Source: Pectobacterium cacticida (GTDB taxonomy: Bacteria > Pseudomonadota > Gammaproteobacteria > Enterobacterales > Enterobacteriaceae). From it: 64,000 bases of DNA. The translations under genes and the position numbers were made by a program. Under the pieces are notes generated by a model that saw only the letters and a program-made list of their open reading frames with translations, made no database searches and was not told the DNA's origin. The DNA lies in contig NZ_CP133656.1 in the NCBI RefSeq assembly GCF_036885195.1, forward strand, positions 1,054,001-1,118,000, in the 5' to 3' direction. Shown here piece after piece: positions 32,468 to 40,924 of the stretch; the stretch's first letter is position 1, and each line of letters starts with the position of its first letter.

Positions 32468-33436
32468 TTATGTCGGTTTGGCGGCGCGGATATGTATCCA
32501 ATAATCGGTGGTATGCACAATGGCGATAGGCATGGTTTGCGCCAGCGAATCCAGTGTGTAGTTCAGGTTATCTAACGGAAAATTACCGCTGACGCGTAGA
32601 TCGGCGATAGTGGGATCCAAGCGGATGATTCCGGGAGTGTAATCACGCAGTGCGCTGATGACTGAAGCCAAAGAGCGATCGTGAACTTCCAGACGCCCCT
32701 GCATCCAGGCGCTTTCCGCTTCCGATGCGACGGCAACCTGATAGAGCGTTGAATGATCGAACCATACGCCCTGGCCGGCATGAAGCCTCAGGCTTTGCCC
32801 CGCACGGTTAGTCACTTTGGCAATATTGTCCAGCACACCGACATGTACGCCACCACTTTCATAGCGCACGTTTATATTGGCCTGAAGTGCGACGATATTG
32901 CCCATCTGGGTATCAATAATAAAAGGGCGTTGGGTATCCGGTTTAATTTTCGCAAAGATACCGCCGTTGAAAACCCCGATCTGACGGATGCTATTCTTTG
33001 GCTCAATATTGATGTCGACGGCGGTACGTGCATTCAACATGAGCGTACTGCCATCGCTGAGTGGAACTTGCTGGCGCTGCGCTGTAGCGGTTTTTACATC
33101 GGACAAAAGCGGCGACAGAGGATAGTGCTGATTAAGCAACAGGCTGCTTAACGAGGCGATAGCGACCATCCCCAACCCGTATTGCAGGGCTTTGCGTCGG
33201 CCAGATGGTGCCAATAGCGCTTGTCGGATAGGCTCATGGGGGAGCGCGGCAAGCAGCGGCTGAAATTTCCCCAGCGTTTGCTCGATACGTTGGCAGGCGC
33301 GCTCATGCAACGCGTTCTCATATCGCCAGCGGCGATACTCATCATAATCGGTCTGGGTCGCCTCACCCGAACGCAGTAGCACCATCCATTCAATCGCCTG
33401 CTCGACAATTGGGTCACCTATGTGTTGTCGTGCCAT
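32468..33436 (-). CDS. FecR-family anti-sigma / sigma regulator
   Basis: A 322-residue inner-membrane regulator. The N-terminal cytoplasmic domain has the WxxxLxSGExT-like segment (EWMVLLRSGEAT) and paired Trp (RRWRYENA) that bind the sigma factor. One membrane helix lies near residues 88-110 (YGLGMVAIASLSSLLL). The periplasmic FecR domain then starts LSDGSTLMLNARTAVDI, and the C-terminal STN-like region (SVISALRDYTPGIIRL) contacts the receptor's signalling domain. The ATG at 33436 follows AGGTGA, which overlaps the fecI stop; a GTG three codons upstream is possible. Confidence 0.92.
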   Translation of the reverse strand: MARQHIGDPIVEQAIEWMVLLRSGEATQTDYDEYRRWRYENALHERACQRIEQTLGKFQPLLAALPHEPIRQALLAPSGRRKALQYGLGMVAIASLSSLLLNQHYPLSPLLSDVKTATAQRQQVPLSDGSTLMLNARTAVDINIEPKNSIRQIGVFNGGIFAKIKPDTQRPFIIDTQMGNIVALQANINVRYESGGVHVGVLDNIAKVTNRAGQSLRLHAGQGVWFDHSTLYQVAVASEAESAWMQGRLEVHDRSLASVISALRDYTPGIIRLDPTIADLRVSGNFPLDNLNYTLDSLAQTMPIAIVHTTDYWIHIRAAKPT

Positions 33437-33445
33437 GTGGTTCAC

Positions 33446-33967
33446 CTATAAGTCACTGCTGTCCTGCGTGGCCAAATAGCAGTTGGTCAGCGCTTTGGCA
33501 ATGTATTTTCTGACCATACTGACGGAGACATCGAGTTGTATGGCAATGTTTGCATAGGTCATGCCATCGAGCTGGCTTAATAAAAAGGCCTGCCTAGCTT
33601 TGAGGGAGAGTCCATCCAGCGCTTGATCGATGGTAAACAGCGCCTCCAGTAATAGCGATTGTTCTTCCGGTGATGGGTGGTGAAACTCTGGTTTACTCGC
33701 CAGCGCTGTTAGATAGGCTCTTTCCAGATCGCGCCGACGCCAATTTTCATACAGTACGCGCTTGGCGAGGGTTGTTAACATCGCGCGCGGTTCTTGTACG
33801 TTGGCGAGATTCGGCAGAGAGGCTAAACGCAGAAAGGCCTCGGAAGCGACATCTTCCGCTTCACAGCCATAGGCAATACGACGGCGTAATTTTTCCGTTA
33901 GCCAGCGATAATCGCTGCGAAATATCAGCGACAGCAAGTCGGGTTTTTTAACAGCCTCTGTGTACAT
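33446..33967 (-). CDS. FecI-family ECF RNA polymerase sigma factor
   Basis: A 173-residue iron-starvation-type ECF sigma, the same length as E. coli FecI. Region 2 contains AYGCEAEDVASEAFLRL and MLTTLAKRVLYENWRRRDLERAYL. Region 4 contains LDGLSLKARQAFLLSQLDGMTYANIAIQLDVSVSMVRKYIAKAL split over its helix-turn-helix. It would be released by FecR when the receptor binds ligand. The ATG at 33967 follows GAGGATGCCC. No copy of the shared promoter site lies upstream, as expected if fecIR is not auto-activated. Confidence 0.94.
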   Translation of the reverse strand: MYTEAVKKPDLLSLIFRSDYRWLTEKLRRRIAYGCEAEDVASEAFLRLASLPNLANVQEPRAMLTTLAKRVLYENWRRRDLERAYLTALASKPEFHHPSPEEQSLLLEALFTIDQALDGLSLKARQAFLLSQLDGMTYANIAIQLDVSVSMVRKYIAKALTNCYLATQDSSDL

Positions 33968-34324
33968 GGGCATCCTCAGTAACATAACTCACGACGTAAG
34001 CAGATAATCTTTGAATCGGGGTAATTCGAGGCCGCAAACAGCGAAAACAACAATAAGTCCTATATTGCGTTTTAAGACAAAACACGGATGAGTCAAACAA
34101 CGTTTTTCTTATATGTTTATTTACAATTGTTATGTTACTAAGAAAGTTGTAAAAATTTTTTCGCGCATTTTGATATGACGAGGTGATAAAGCCCTTTCGA
34201 AGGACTATTGATGGCATTTCCCATATATCTAATGCATTGAATGGTGGAAGAACGGAGAATTCGTTTTTTAAATCAACGCTAATCTTATTGAAGGAAAATT
34301 AATTCATAAAAAAAATCTATTCCT
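33968..34324. other. Divergent region between fecI and the receptor gene
   Basis: AT-rich DNA with no plausible gene. The fecIR promoter must lie here. A GATAAT half-site (about 34003) is seen but no convincing 19-bp Fur box. GGAAAATTAATTC at 34293 resembles the classical fecA -35 description, but the partner element is wrongly spaced. Confidence 0.4.
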
Positions 34325-34354
34325 GCTGTCACTTTTTCATCGTCATTGCACAAC
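34325..34354 (+). promoter_or_regulatory. Shared ECF-type promoter site C (receptor operon)
   Basis: The site begins GCTGTCACTTTTTC and ends ATTGCACAAC, with TGTC and TTGCACA in the same register as the three other sites. The receptor ATG lies 54 nt downstream. It is the likely target of the adjacent FecI-type sigma factor. Confidence 0.72.
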
Positions 34355-34407
34355 TCATACGAAGACCAATAAAAACTGATTTTTTTGAAGCGATTGACGA
34401 GGGAAAA

Positions 34408-36789
34408 ATGAAAAAACGCAATGCTGCCTCGCCCATTCTGGGATTGGGTTTTAAGAAACGCTTATTTTTCACTAATATGCTGGCAATCAATTCTACGCTA
34501 TTCATCGGTGTAACAGCGACGCCCATGAGTGTCTATGCCGCCAGTGAGAATGATACGATCGCGTTTTCTATTCCAGCAGGCGATCTGCAAAAAGGCTTAT
34601 TGGCTATTGCCAGTCAAAGCAAACAGACTCTCTCTTTTAATCCTGCGCTGGTGGCGAATTACCAGAGTGCCGCACTTAATGGTAACTATTCTACGCGTCA
34701 GGCGATCCTGCGCTTACTGCAAGGTACGCCGCTATTACTGACAACGACGGACAATGGCACGTTAACTATTGTGTCTTCCCGCGCTAACGATGCTGAAATG
34801 GCATTGGTCGGCGATAAAACGTTGCCCGCGATTACCGTTAGTGCAAGTAGTGAAGATGAAACGGTATTAAACCCTAGCACCTCATCTTCCGCATTACGCA
34901 CCAGCACGTCGTTACAGCAAACGGCACAGTCGGTTCAGGTGATCAGTAATAAATTGATTAACGCTCGTCAGGCGACTTCGCTGGAAGAGGCGCTGAAAAA
35001 CTCAGGGAGCGTGGTTACTATCCAGTCAAACCGTGGTACGCCCACATACTGGATGCGCGGTTATGCTGTCACGTCTGGTGCGACGGACGGCCTGTCGGGA
35101 TCCAGCAATGCGGGCATCGGCCAAGGGACGGCAATCGAAGGCATTGAGCGCGTAGAAGTGTTAAAAGGGCCGCAGTCGGTGCTAGCGGGGAGTAGTTCCG
35201 CAGCAGGAACGATAAATGTCGTACGTAAAAAACCGGTAACCGAACCATTGCATGTGCTCAAAGTTGAAGCCGCTCGCTACGGTGAGTTTAAAACGGCTAT
35301 CGATCTGGGCGGGGCACTGACGGATGATAAAGCGTTTAGTTACCGTTTGAATGCCTCAACCATGAAATCTCAGCATGCCTTCCCTGATTATAATGGCAAT
35401 CATGGCGATTACTTCGCACCGGCACTCACATGGCGGAATGATAATACGCGTATCACGATTGGTGCAGAGGCTAATCAGATGCGTCAGTCTGGCCCTGCTG
35501 GGACGATTTATGCTAACGGAAAGATACAGAAGCTACCGGAATATCGTCTGGGAGATAAAGACGATCATAATAAGATGAAAACGACGAATGCTTATTATGA
35601 TCTGGAGCAAAAGCTTACTGGTGATTGGACATTTAACAGTAAAGCGGGTTTCCAAAGCACGGCATCTCAGATGAAGATGAACGAAGCGCTCGAGATTGCA
35701 GCGAATGGCGACAAAACTAGCCATCCATTGGCCTATAAATCCACCAATCAGACATGGAGCCTGCAAAACGATATTCGTGGCAAAATCAAAACCGGGCCTG
35801 TCACGCAGACGCTACTGATCGGCCATGATTATAAGCATGAGCGTTATGCTAGCTATGACGGTGATTTTATTTTGCTGAACAATGGCAATGTGTACAACCC
35901 AGATTCGTTAGTATTCCCCGGCATCGGTGAGCCAAGCAGCAGAACTTACACTACCAAGTTGATTCAAAGTGGTCTCCTGTTACAAGATCAGATTGATGTC
36001 TTTGACCGTCTGCATTTCCAACTGGCGCTTAAGCGCTCGACATGGAATAACTCTTACCTGATAGGATCAATAGCCTCAACATATACCGCTACGAAGTGGA
36101 TCCCCAATTATGGTGTCAGTTTCGACATCACACCGGACATCACGATTTATGCCAACTTGCTGAATAGTTTTAGCGGCAGCGCACAAGTCTCACGTTCAGG
36201 CGCTCAGCTTCCGCCGACGACGGGGCAGTCGAAAGAAGCCGGACTAAAGTTTAACCTGCTCGACGACAATCTAACGTTAACGACGGCGGTATTCAGTATT
36301 GAACAGAAAAACTTGACGGTAAGCGATAGCAGTGGTTTCCCTATTGCGACTACGGGGCGAAAAAGTGAAGGTTTTGATGTTGACCTGAACGGTTCTCTGT
36401 TGCCGGGGTGGGATGTGACAGCGAGCTATACCTATTCGGAAAACAAGGATCCGACCACGATTCTTTCCAGCAGCACCAATACACCTCGTCATTCTGTTAA
36501 CGCCTGGACCTCTTATGAAATACAGTCCGGTAGTTATCAGGGGATGGGGGCTTCAATTGGTGTGAATGGCTCTTCAGGTGTGCAAAACAGTAGGGACAGT
36601 CAAGATATTAAGGTAGGGAGCCAGTTTTCAACAGATGCATCCATATTTTATCGTCAGCCTGATTGGTCTCTCACATTAGGTGTTAATAACGTCTTCGATC
36701 GTGATATCTACTACATCAGCTCGACGCCGCTATATATCGGGGTGAAAGAAGGGCGGACATGGCGCCTTACCGGGACGTATTCGTTCTGA
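34408..36789 (+). CDS. TonB-dependent receptor with STN signalling domain
   Basis: A 793-residue outer-membrane transducer. The signal peptide ends near VYA-AS. The STN domain (about 48-125, IPAGDLQKGLLAIASQSKQ...) signals to FecR. The TonB box is LPAITVSAS (about 143-151). The plug follows (SVQVISNKLI, IERVEVLKGPQSVLAGSS), then a 22-strand barrel ending in the terminal Phe of WRLTGTYSF. It resembles siderophore-receptor families (TIGR01783-like), but the ligand cannot be read from sequence. The next genes encode an SbmA-like importer and a peptidase, which points to a peptide-containing ligand. GAGGG precedes the ATG. Confidence 0.93.
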   Translation: MKKRNAASPILGLGFKKRLFFTNMLAINSTLFIGVTATPMSVYAASENDTIAFSIPAGDLQKGLLAIASQSKQTLSFNPALVANYQSAALNGNYSTRQAILRLLQGTPLLLTTTDNGTLTIVSSRANDAEMALVGDKTLPAITVSASSEDETVLNPSTSSSALRTSTSLQQTAQSVQVISNKLINARQATSLEEALKNSGSVVTIQSNRGTPTYWMRGYAVTSGATDGLSGSSNAGIGQGTAIEGIERVEVLKGPQSVLAGSSSAAGTINVVRKKPVTEPLHVLKVEAARYGEFKTAIDLGGALTDDKAFSYRLNASTMKSQHAFPDYNGNHGDYFAPALTWRNDNTRITIGAEANQMRQSGPAGTIYANGKIQKLPEYRLGDKDDHNKMKTTNAYYDLEQKLTGDWTFNSKAGFQSTASQMKMNEALEIAANGDKTSHPLAYKSTNQTWSLQNDIRGKIKTGPVTQTLLIGHDYKHERYASYDGDFILLNNGNVYNPDSLVFPGIGEPSSRTYTTKLIQSGLLLQDQIDVFDRLHFQLALKRSTWNNSYLIGSIASTYTATKWIPNYGVSFDITPDITIYANLLNSFSGSAQVSRSGAQLPPTTGQSKEAGLKFNLLDDNLTLTTAVFSIEQKNLTVSDSSGFPIATTGRKSEGFDVDLNGSLLPGWDVTASYTYSENKDPTTILSSSTNTPRHSVNAWTSYEIQSGSYQGMGASIGVNGSSGVQNSRDSQDIKVGSQFSTDASIFYRQPDWSLTLGVNNVFDRDIYYISSTPLYIGVKEGRTWRLTGTYSF

Positions 36790-36849
36790 TAATCCGTTAG
36801 GCGAAAACGAGCACGGACATTCACACGAATCAGCAGGTAGATACGGCGC

Positions 36850-38652
36850 ATGAACGCAAGCGAGACAAGTATGGCAAGGCCGGGTATCAGCCAGATTCTG
36901 ATGCCCTATTGGCAGACGCCAGAAAAATATTTGGCGCTGCTCATACTGGCGATGATTATTAGCATTAATCTGGGTACGGCTTATATCAATGTGGAGGCGA
37001 ACCGGATAGCCGGGAAATTCACTGATGCATTGATAGGACTAGATTGGGCGAAAATAAAACCGTTATTTATTTTCAGCTTTTTGCTCGGTTTGGGGGCCAT
37101 GATGCTGAAGTGGACAAATGTACTTGCTCAAGGGTATCTGGCATTACGTTGGCGAACTTGGATGACGCTCCACTACATTCGGCGGTGGACAGGAACATCG
37201 GCTTATTACCAAATAGAAAGGGACGGTGCGCTACCGAATATCGATCAGCGTATCGCCGATGACGTTAACGAGCTGGTGTCGGCTTCGCTGAATTTTTTTC
37301 TCAGCATTATCTCGGTCATCATCAGCACCGTCACGTACACGGCGCTGCTGTGGTCGGTGTCTGGAGTGCTGCGTTTTTCGTTTATGGGCAGTGACTGGGC
37401 GATCCCCGGCTACATGGTCTATGCCCTGTATATCGAGTACGTACTTCAGGTCGCGCTGTCACACTGGCTTGGTAAGTCACTGATTAAGCTGAATATGAAC
37501 CAGCAGAATGCGGAAGGAGACTTCCGCTTTCTGGGGGTGCAATTGCGCGAAAACGCAGAGCAGGTGGCTTTCTACCACGGGGGGGCGCGCGAAGGAGAGC
37601 GGCTTGCCCAGCGCTTTTCACGCGTGCGTGACAATGCGCTGGCCGTGCTGCTGCGTGGTTTCAAAGTGTCGTTTGGCCAGAGTTTGTTTAGCCATTTCCT
37701 TTCCCCCCTACCGACCCTACTGGCTTTACCACAACTATTACGTGGTGAGATCACCTTTGGCGATCTCACCCGGATTCAGATGGCCTACGGCTCCCTCGGT
37801 GCGACGCTAAGTTACTTTATGCAGGCGTATCAGTCCTTCACGCGCTGGCTGGCGCTGACGAAGCGTTTGCAGGATATGGAAGAAGCGCTGAATAAAAGCG
37901 AGCTGTCGCCATCGCCCATTCGAATTACGGAGCACGATGGCTCTGATTTTTCCTGCCATAACCTGCAGTTGCTCACGCCGGATGGTCGGGCACTAGCAGC
38001 ATTAGACAACTGGCAAGTATTGCCGGGAGAACGCTGGATGATCGACGGGGCGTCTGGGGTGGGTAAGAGCACATTGTTGCGCGCCTGTGCCGGGTTATGG
38101 CAGCACGGTAGCGGGGCGATTGCGCGGCCTCGCCGCTGTCGTACGTTGTTTTTACCGCAAAAAAGCTACCTTCCGACAGGCACGCTGAAAGCCGCGTTGT
38201 GTTACCCCAGTCATGCGCGTGATTTTAGCGATGAGGCATGTCGGCAGGCGCTGATAGACAGCGCATTACCGAATATGGCCGAACAACTGAATGATGAAGA
38301 TCGCTGGCAACAGCGGTTATCAGGCGGTGAGCAGCAGCGGGTGGCAATAGCACGTACTTTGCTGCATCGTCCCGATTTTATTTTCCTAGATGAAGCCACT
38401 AGTGCGCTCGACTCCGAGACAGAGCAGCGGATTTATCAGGCGCTGATTGACGGTTTGCCTAATAGTGCCATTATCAGCGTGGCACATCGGGAAACGCTGG
38501 CCGCTTTCCATACTCACCATTTACATCTGACACCGCGAACCGGAAGTAATAACTATTATGACAGGGAAAACCAGACTGGCGATAACGCGCCACACTATCA
38601 GCGTATTGATAGTGATTTTAACGAGCGTGGCCTTGCCTGGCGTGGCGAATGA
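36850..38652 (+). CDS. SbmA/BacA-type ABC transporter with fused ATPase (YddA/BclA architecture)
   Basis: A 600-residue half-transporter. The N-terminal SbmA/BacA-like membrane domain (residues about 20-340) has WRTWMTLHYIRRW, NIDQRIADDVNEL and NMNQQNAEGDFRF, hallmarks shared with SbmA and peroxisomal ABCD proteins. The C-terminal ATPase has Walker A GASGVGKSTLL, signature LSGGEQQRVAIART, Walker B FIFLDEATSALDSE and switch VAHRE. SbmA imports peptides such as microcins and Pro-rich peptides; BclA proteins import plant NCR peptides. Direction here is inferred to be inward. The 3' end runs 95 bp into the peptidase frame, so the two are translationally linked. Confidence 0.88.
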   Translation: MNASETSMARPGISQILMPYWQTPEKYLALLILAMIISINLGTAYINVEANRIAGKFTDALIGLDWAKIKPLFIFSFLLGLGAMMLKWTNVLAQGYLALRWRTWMTLHYIRRWTGTSAYYQIERDGALPNIDQRIADDVNELVSASLNFFLSIISVIISTVTYTALLWSVSGVLRFSFMGSDWAIPGYMVYALYIEYVLQVALSHWLGKSLIKLNMNQQNAEGDFRFLGVQLRENAEQVAFYHGGAREGERLAQRFSRVRDNALAVLLRGFKVSFGQSLFSHFLSPLPTLLALPQLLRGEITFGDLTRIQMAYGSLGATLSYFMQAYQSFTRWLALTKRLQDMEEALNKSELSPSPIRITEHDGSDFSCHNLQLLTPDGRALAALDNWQVLPGERWMIDGASGVGKSTLLRACAGLWQHGSGAIARPRRCRTLFLPQKSYLPTGTLKAALCYPSHARDFSDEACRQALIDSALPNMAEQLNDEDRWQQRLSGGEQQRVAIARTLLHRPDFIFLDEATSALDSETEQRIYQALIDGLPNSAIISVAHRETLAAFHTHHLHLTPRTGSNNYYDRENQTGDNAPHYQRIDSDFNERGLAWRGE

Positions 38653-40882
38653 GTCGCCCGATCTGAACCGCGAGGATTACCATCGGATTAAAGCATTGGG
38701 GCAGCATTATCGGACATTGATTGACCATTATCCAGGGCAGATGGTGTGGCAGCCGGATGGTCGATCTTTTGTCTACCGCCGCTCGGTTGCCGCAACGGCG
38801 GAGCAGCCTGGCGGCTATGAGTTTGTGCGGGTGGATGCTGCCAACCAGACGCAACAGCCTGCTTTCGATCATGAGCGGTTGGCGCAGGCGCTCACCCCAT
38901 TGCTCACCAAGCCAGTGACGGCGACGACTCTGCCGTTTGAACAGGTTGATTATAACGAACAGGCAAAACTGTTATTTATCCCTCACGGGGCACGGCTGCT
39001 TGGTTGTGATATTCATCGCTACCAATGTCGGGTTGTGTCCGATCTCTCCCAATCAGCAGAACAAAAGCAAGAGGTTCCCGCGTACCAGAGCCGGATATCG
39101 CCCGATGGTAAATGGGAGGCGATCGTTGATAATCACAATCTGGTGCTGATTGGTAAGCAGGATGGTGAACGGACCACCATCACGCAGGATGGAACAGCGG
39201 AGAATGAGTACGAGATCGAGAGATTGAGCTGGTCTCCGGACAGTACGAAACTGGTGATGTTTCGCATACAGCGGGCTGAGAAACGTTATGTTCACTATAT
39301 TGAATCCTCCCCCACAGACCAGTTACAGCCGAAACACCGTCAGATTGTCTACCCTAAACCGGGCGATGTATTGGATATCCCTCAACCCGTCGTGGTTGAG
39401 GTAGCTTCACGCCGAATGACGGCTATTGAACCTATACTGTTTCCGAATCCTTATTCGCTCTCATATCCCGTGTGGCGCAAAGACGGGCGTACTTTTACAT
39501 TTGAATATAATCAGCGTGGCCATCAGGTATATCGGGTTATTGAAGTAGATAGTGAAACGGGCCAGGCACGCACGCTGATTAACGAAACAGCGGACACGTT
39601 TATCGATTATATGCCGCTGACAGGGGTATTGACCGGTAGCGGTAAATATTACCGGCACGATCTGGCGAACGGTACAGAGATCGTCTGGGCTTCAGAGCGC
39701 AGTGGGTGGCAGCATCTGTACCTGTATGATGCGGTAACCGGAACAGTGAAAAATGCCATTACCCAGGGTGATTGGGTGGTACGCGCCGTTAACTGGGTTG
39801 ATGAAAAAAATCGGGTTATTTACTTCAGTGCATCAGGTATCAATCAAGGTGAAGATCCCTATTACACACACGGCTATAAAATCGGTTTTGACGGCAGCGG
39901 GCTGACGACATTAACACCGGAATCCGCCAACCACACGCTGAATTTTTCACCCAACGGCGATTATTATATCGATACCTACTCGCGCTACGATCTGCCGCCG
40001 ATCACCACGCTCTATCGTACGACCGATAATCGGGCCGTTATGCGCGTTAACACCACTGATATCAGTCGCTTGCGTTCTGCTGGCTGGCGTCCGCCTGTTC
40101 CGTTTATGGCACCGGGTAGAGACGGAAAAACCGAAATCTGGGGAATGATCTATCCGCCGCGTCATCTTAACGCGGATGAAAAATATCCGGTCATTGAAGG
40201 TATTTATGCCGGACCACATGGCTCTTTTGTGCCGAAAGATTTTTCCTTTTGGCCCGAACCCCTGACCGAGTTAGGTTTTGCTGTGGCAAAGATTGACGGT
40301 ATGGGCACCAATAATCGCTCGCGTGCGTTTCACGATGTCGCCTGGCGTAACCTAAAGGATGCGGGTTTCCCCGATAGGATTCTGTGGCATCAGGCAGTAG
40401 CACGACAGTATCCCTGGTATGACATTGCACGTGGCGTCGGTATTACCGGTGTTTCCGCGGGGGGCCAGAGCGCGATGGCAGCACTGCTCTTTCATCCTGA
40501 ATTTTATACTGTCGCAGTGGCGGATTCAGGCAGTCACGATAACCGCATGGATAAAATCTGGTGGAATGAGCAGTGGATGGGGTGGCCAATAGGCAAGGAG
40601 TATACGGCGTCTTCCAATGCAGAAAATGCCTGGCGTTTACAGGGTAAATTGTTGCTTATGGTCGGGGAGTTGGATGAAAACGTCGATCCATCCACAACGA
40701 TGCAGGTTGTCGATCGGTTGATTAAAGCCAATAAAGATTTTGACCTGTTCTACATGCCCGGTGGCGGTCATGGTGTAAGCAGCAGTGCATACGGTCAGCG
40801 ACTGATGTGGGACTTTTTTATTCGTCATCTCGCAGGGCGAAAAACACCCGACTGGAATAGCCCGGTGGAGCAATCACCCTGA
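38558..40882 (+). CDS. Secreted S9 prolyl-oligopeptidase/DPP-IV-like peptidase
   Basis: A 774-residue serine peptidase. A signal peptide (RHTISVLIVILTSVALPGVA) implies a periplasmic location. The N-terminal part is a DPP-IV-type propeller (SERSGWQHLYLYDAVTG, ISPDGKWEAIVDNHN). The C-terminal alpha/beta-hydrolase has nucleophile Ser633 in GVSAGGQSA, Asp706 in GELDENVDP and His738 in GGGHGV. Relatives include dipeptidyl peptidases, prolyl oligopeptidases and the isopeptidases that open lasso peptides. It overlaps the ABC gene by 95 bp and is the last gene of the receptor operon. Substrate specificity is not predictable from what I can see. Confidence 0.88.
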   Translation: MTGKTRLAITRHTISVLIVILTSVALPGVANESPDLNREDYHRIKALGQHYRTLIDHYPGQMVWQPDGRSFVYRRSVAATAEQPGGYEFVRVDAANQTQQPAFDHERLAQALTPLLTKPVTATTLPFEQVDYNEQAKLLFIPHGARLLGCDIHRYQCRVVSDLSQSAEQKQEVPAYQSRISPDGKWEAIVDNHNLVLIGKQDGERTTITQDGTAENEYEIERLSWSPDSTKLVMFRIQRAEKRYVHYIESSPTDQLQPKHRQIVYPKPGDVLDIPQPVVVEVASRRMTAIEPILFPNPYSLSYPVWRKDGRTFTFEYNQRGHQVYRVIEVDSETGQARTLINETADTFIDYMPLTGVLTGSGKYYRHDLANGTEIVWASERSGWQHLYLYDAVTGTVKNAITQGDWVVRAVNWVDEKNRVIYFSASGINQGEDPYYTHGYKIGFDGSGLTTLTPESANHTLNFSPNGDYYIDTYSRYDLPPITTLYRTTDNRAVMRVNTTDISRLRSAGWRPPVPFMAPGRDGKTEIWGMIYPPRHLNADEKYPVIEGIYAGPHGSFVPKDFSFWPEPLTELGFAVAKIDGMGTNNRSRAFHDVAWRNLKDAGFPDRILWHQAVARQYPWYDIARGVGITGVSAGGQSAMAALLFHPEFYTVAVADSGSHDNRMDKIWWNEQWMGWPIGKEYTASSNAENAWRLQGKLLLMVGELDENVDPSTTMQVVDRLIKANKDFDLFYMPGGGHGVSSSAYGQRLMWDFFIRHLAGRKTPDWNSPVEQSP

Positions 40883-40924
40883 CGCTAAAAGGATTAGCCG
40901 ATGTCATCATCGGCGTCATGGCTA

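Noticed and set aside
34000..34020. GATAAT half-site as a Fur box upstream of fecI
   Set aside because: Only one half resembles GATAAT; the second half does not match the 19-bp palindrome.
34291..34305. GGAAAATTAATTC as the -35 of the receptor promoter
   Set aside because: No partner -10 at correct spacing, and it is absent from the other three units, while the TGTC...TTGCACA motif is shared.
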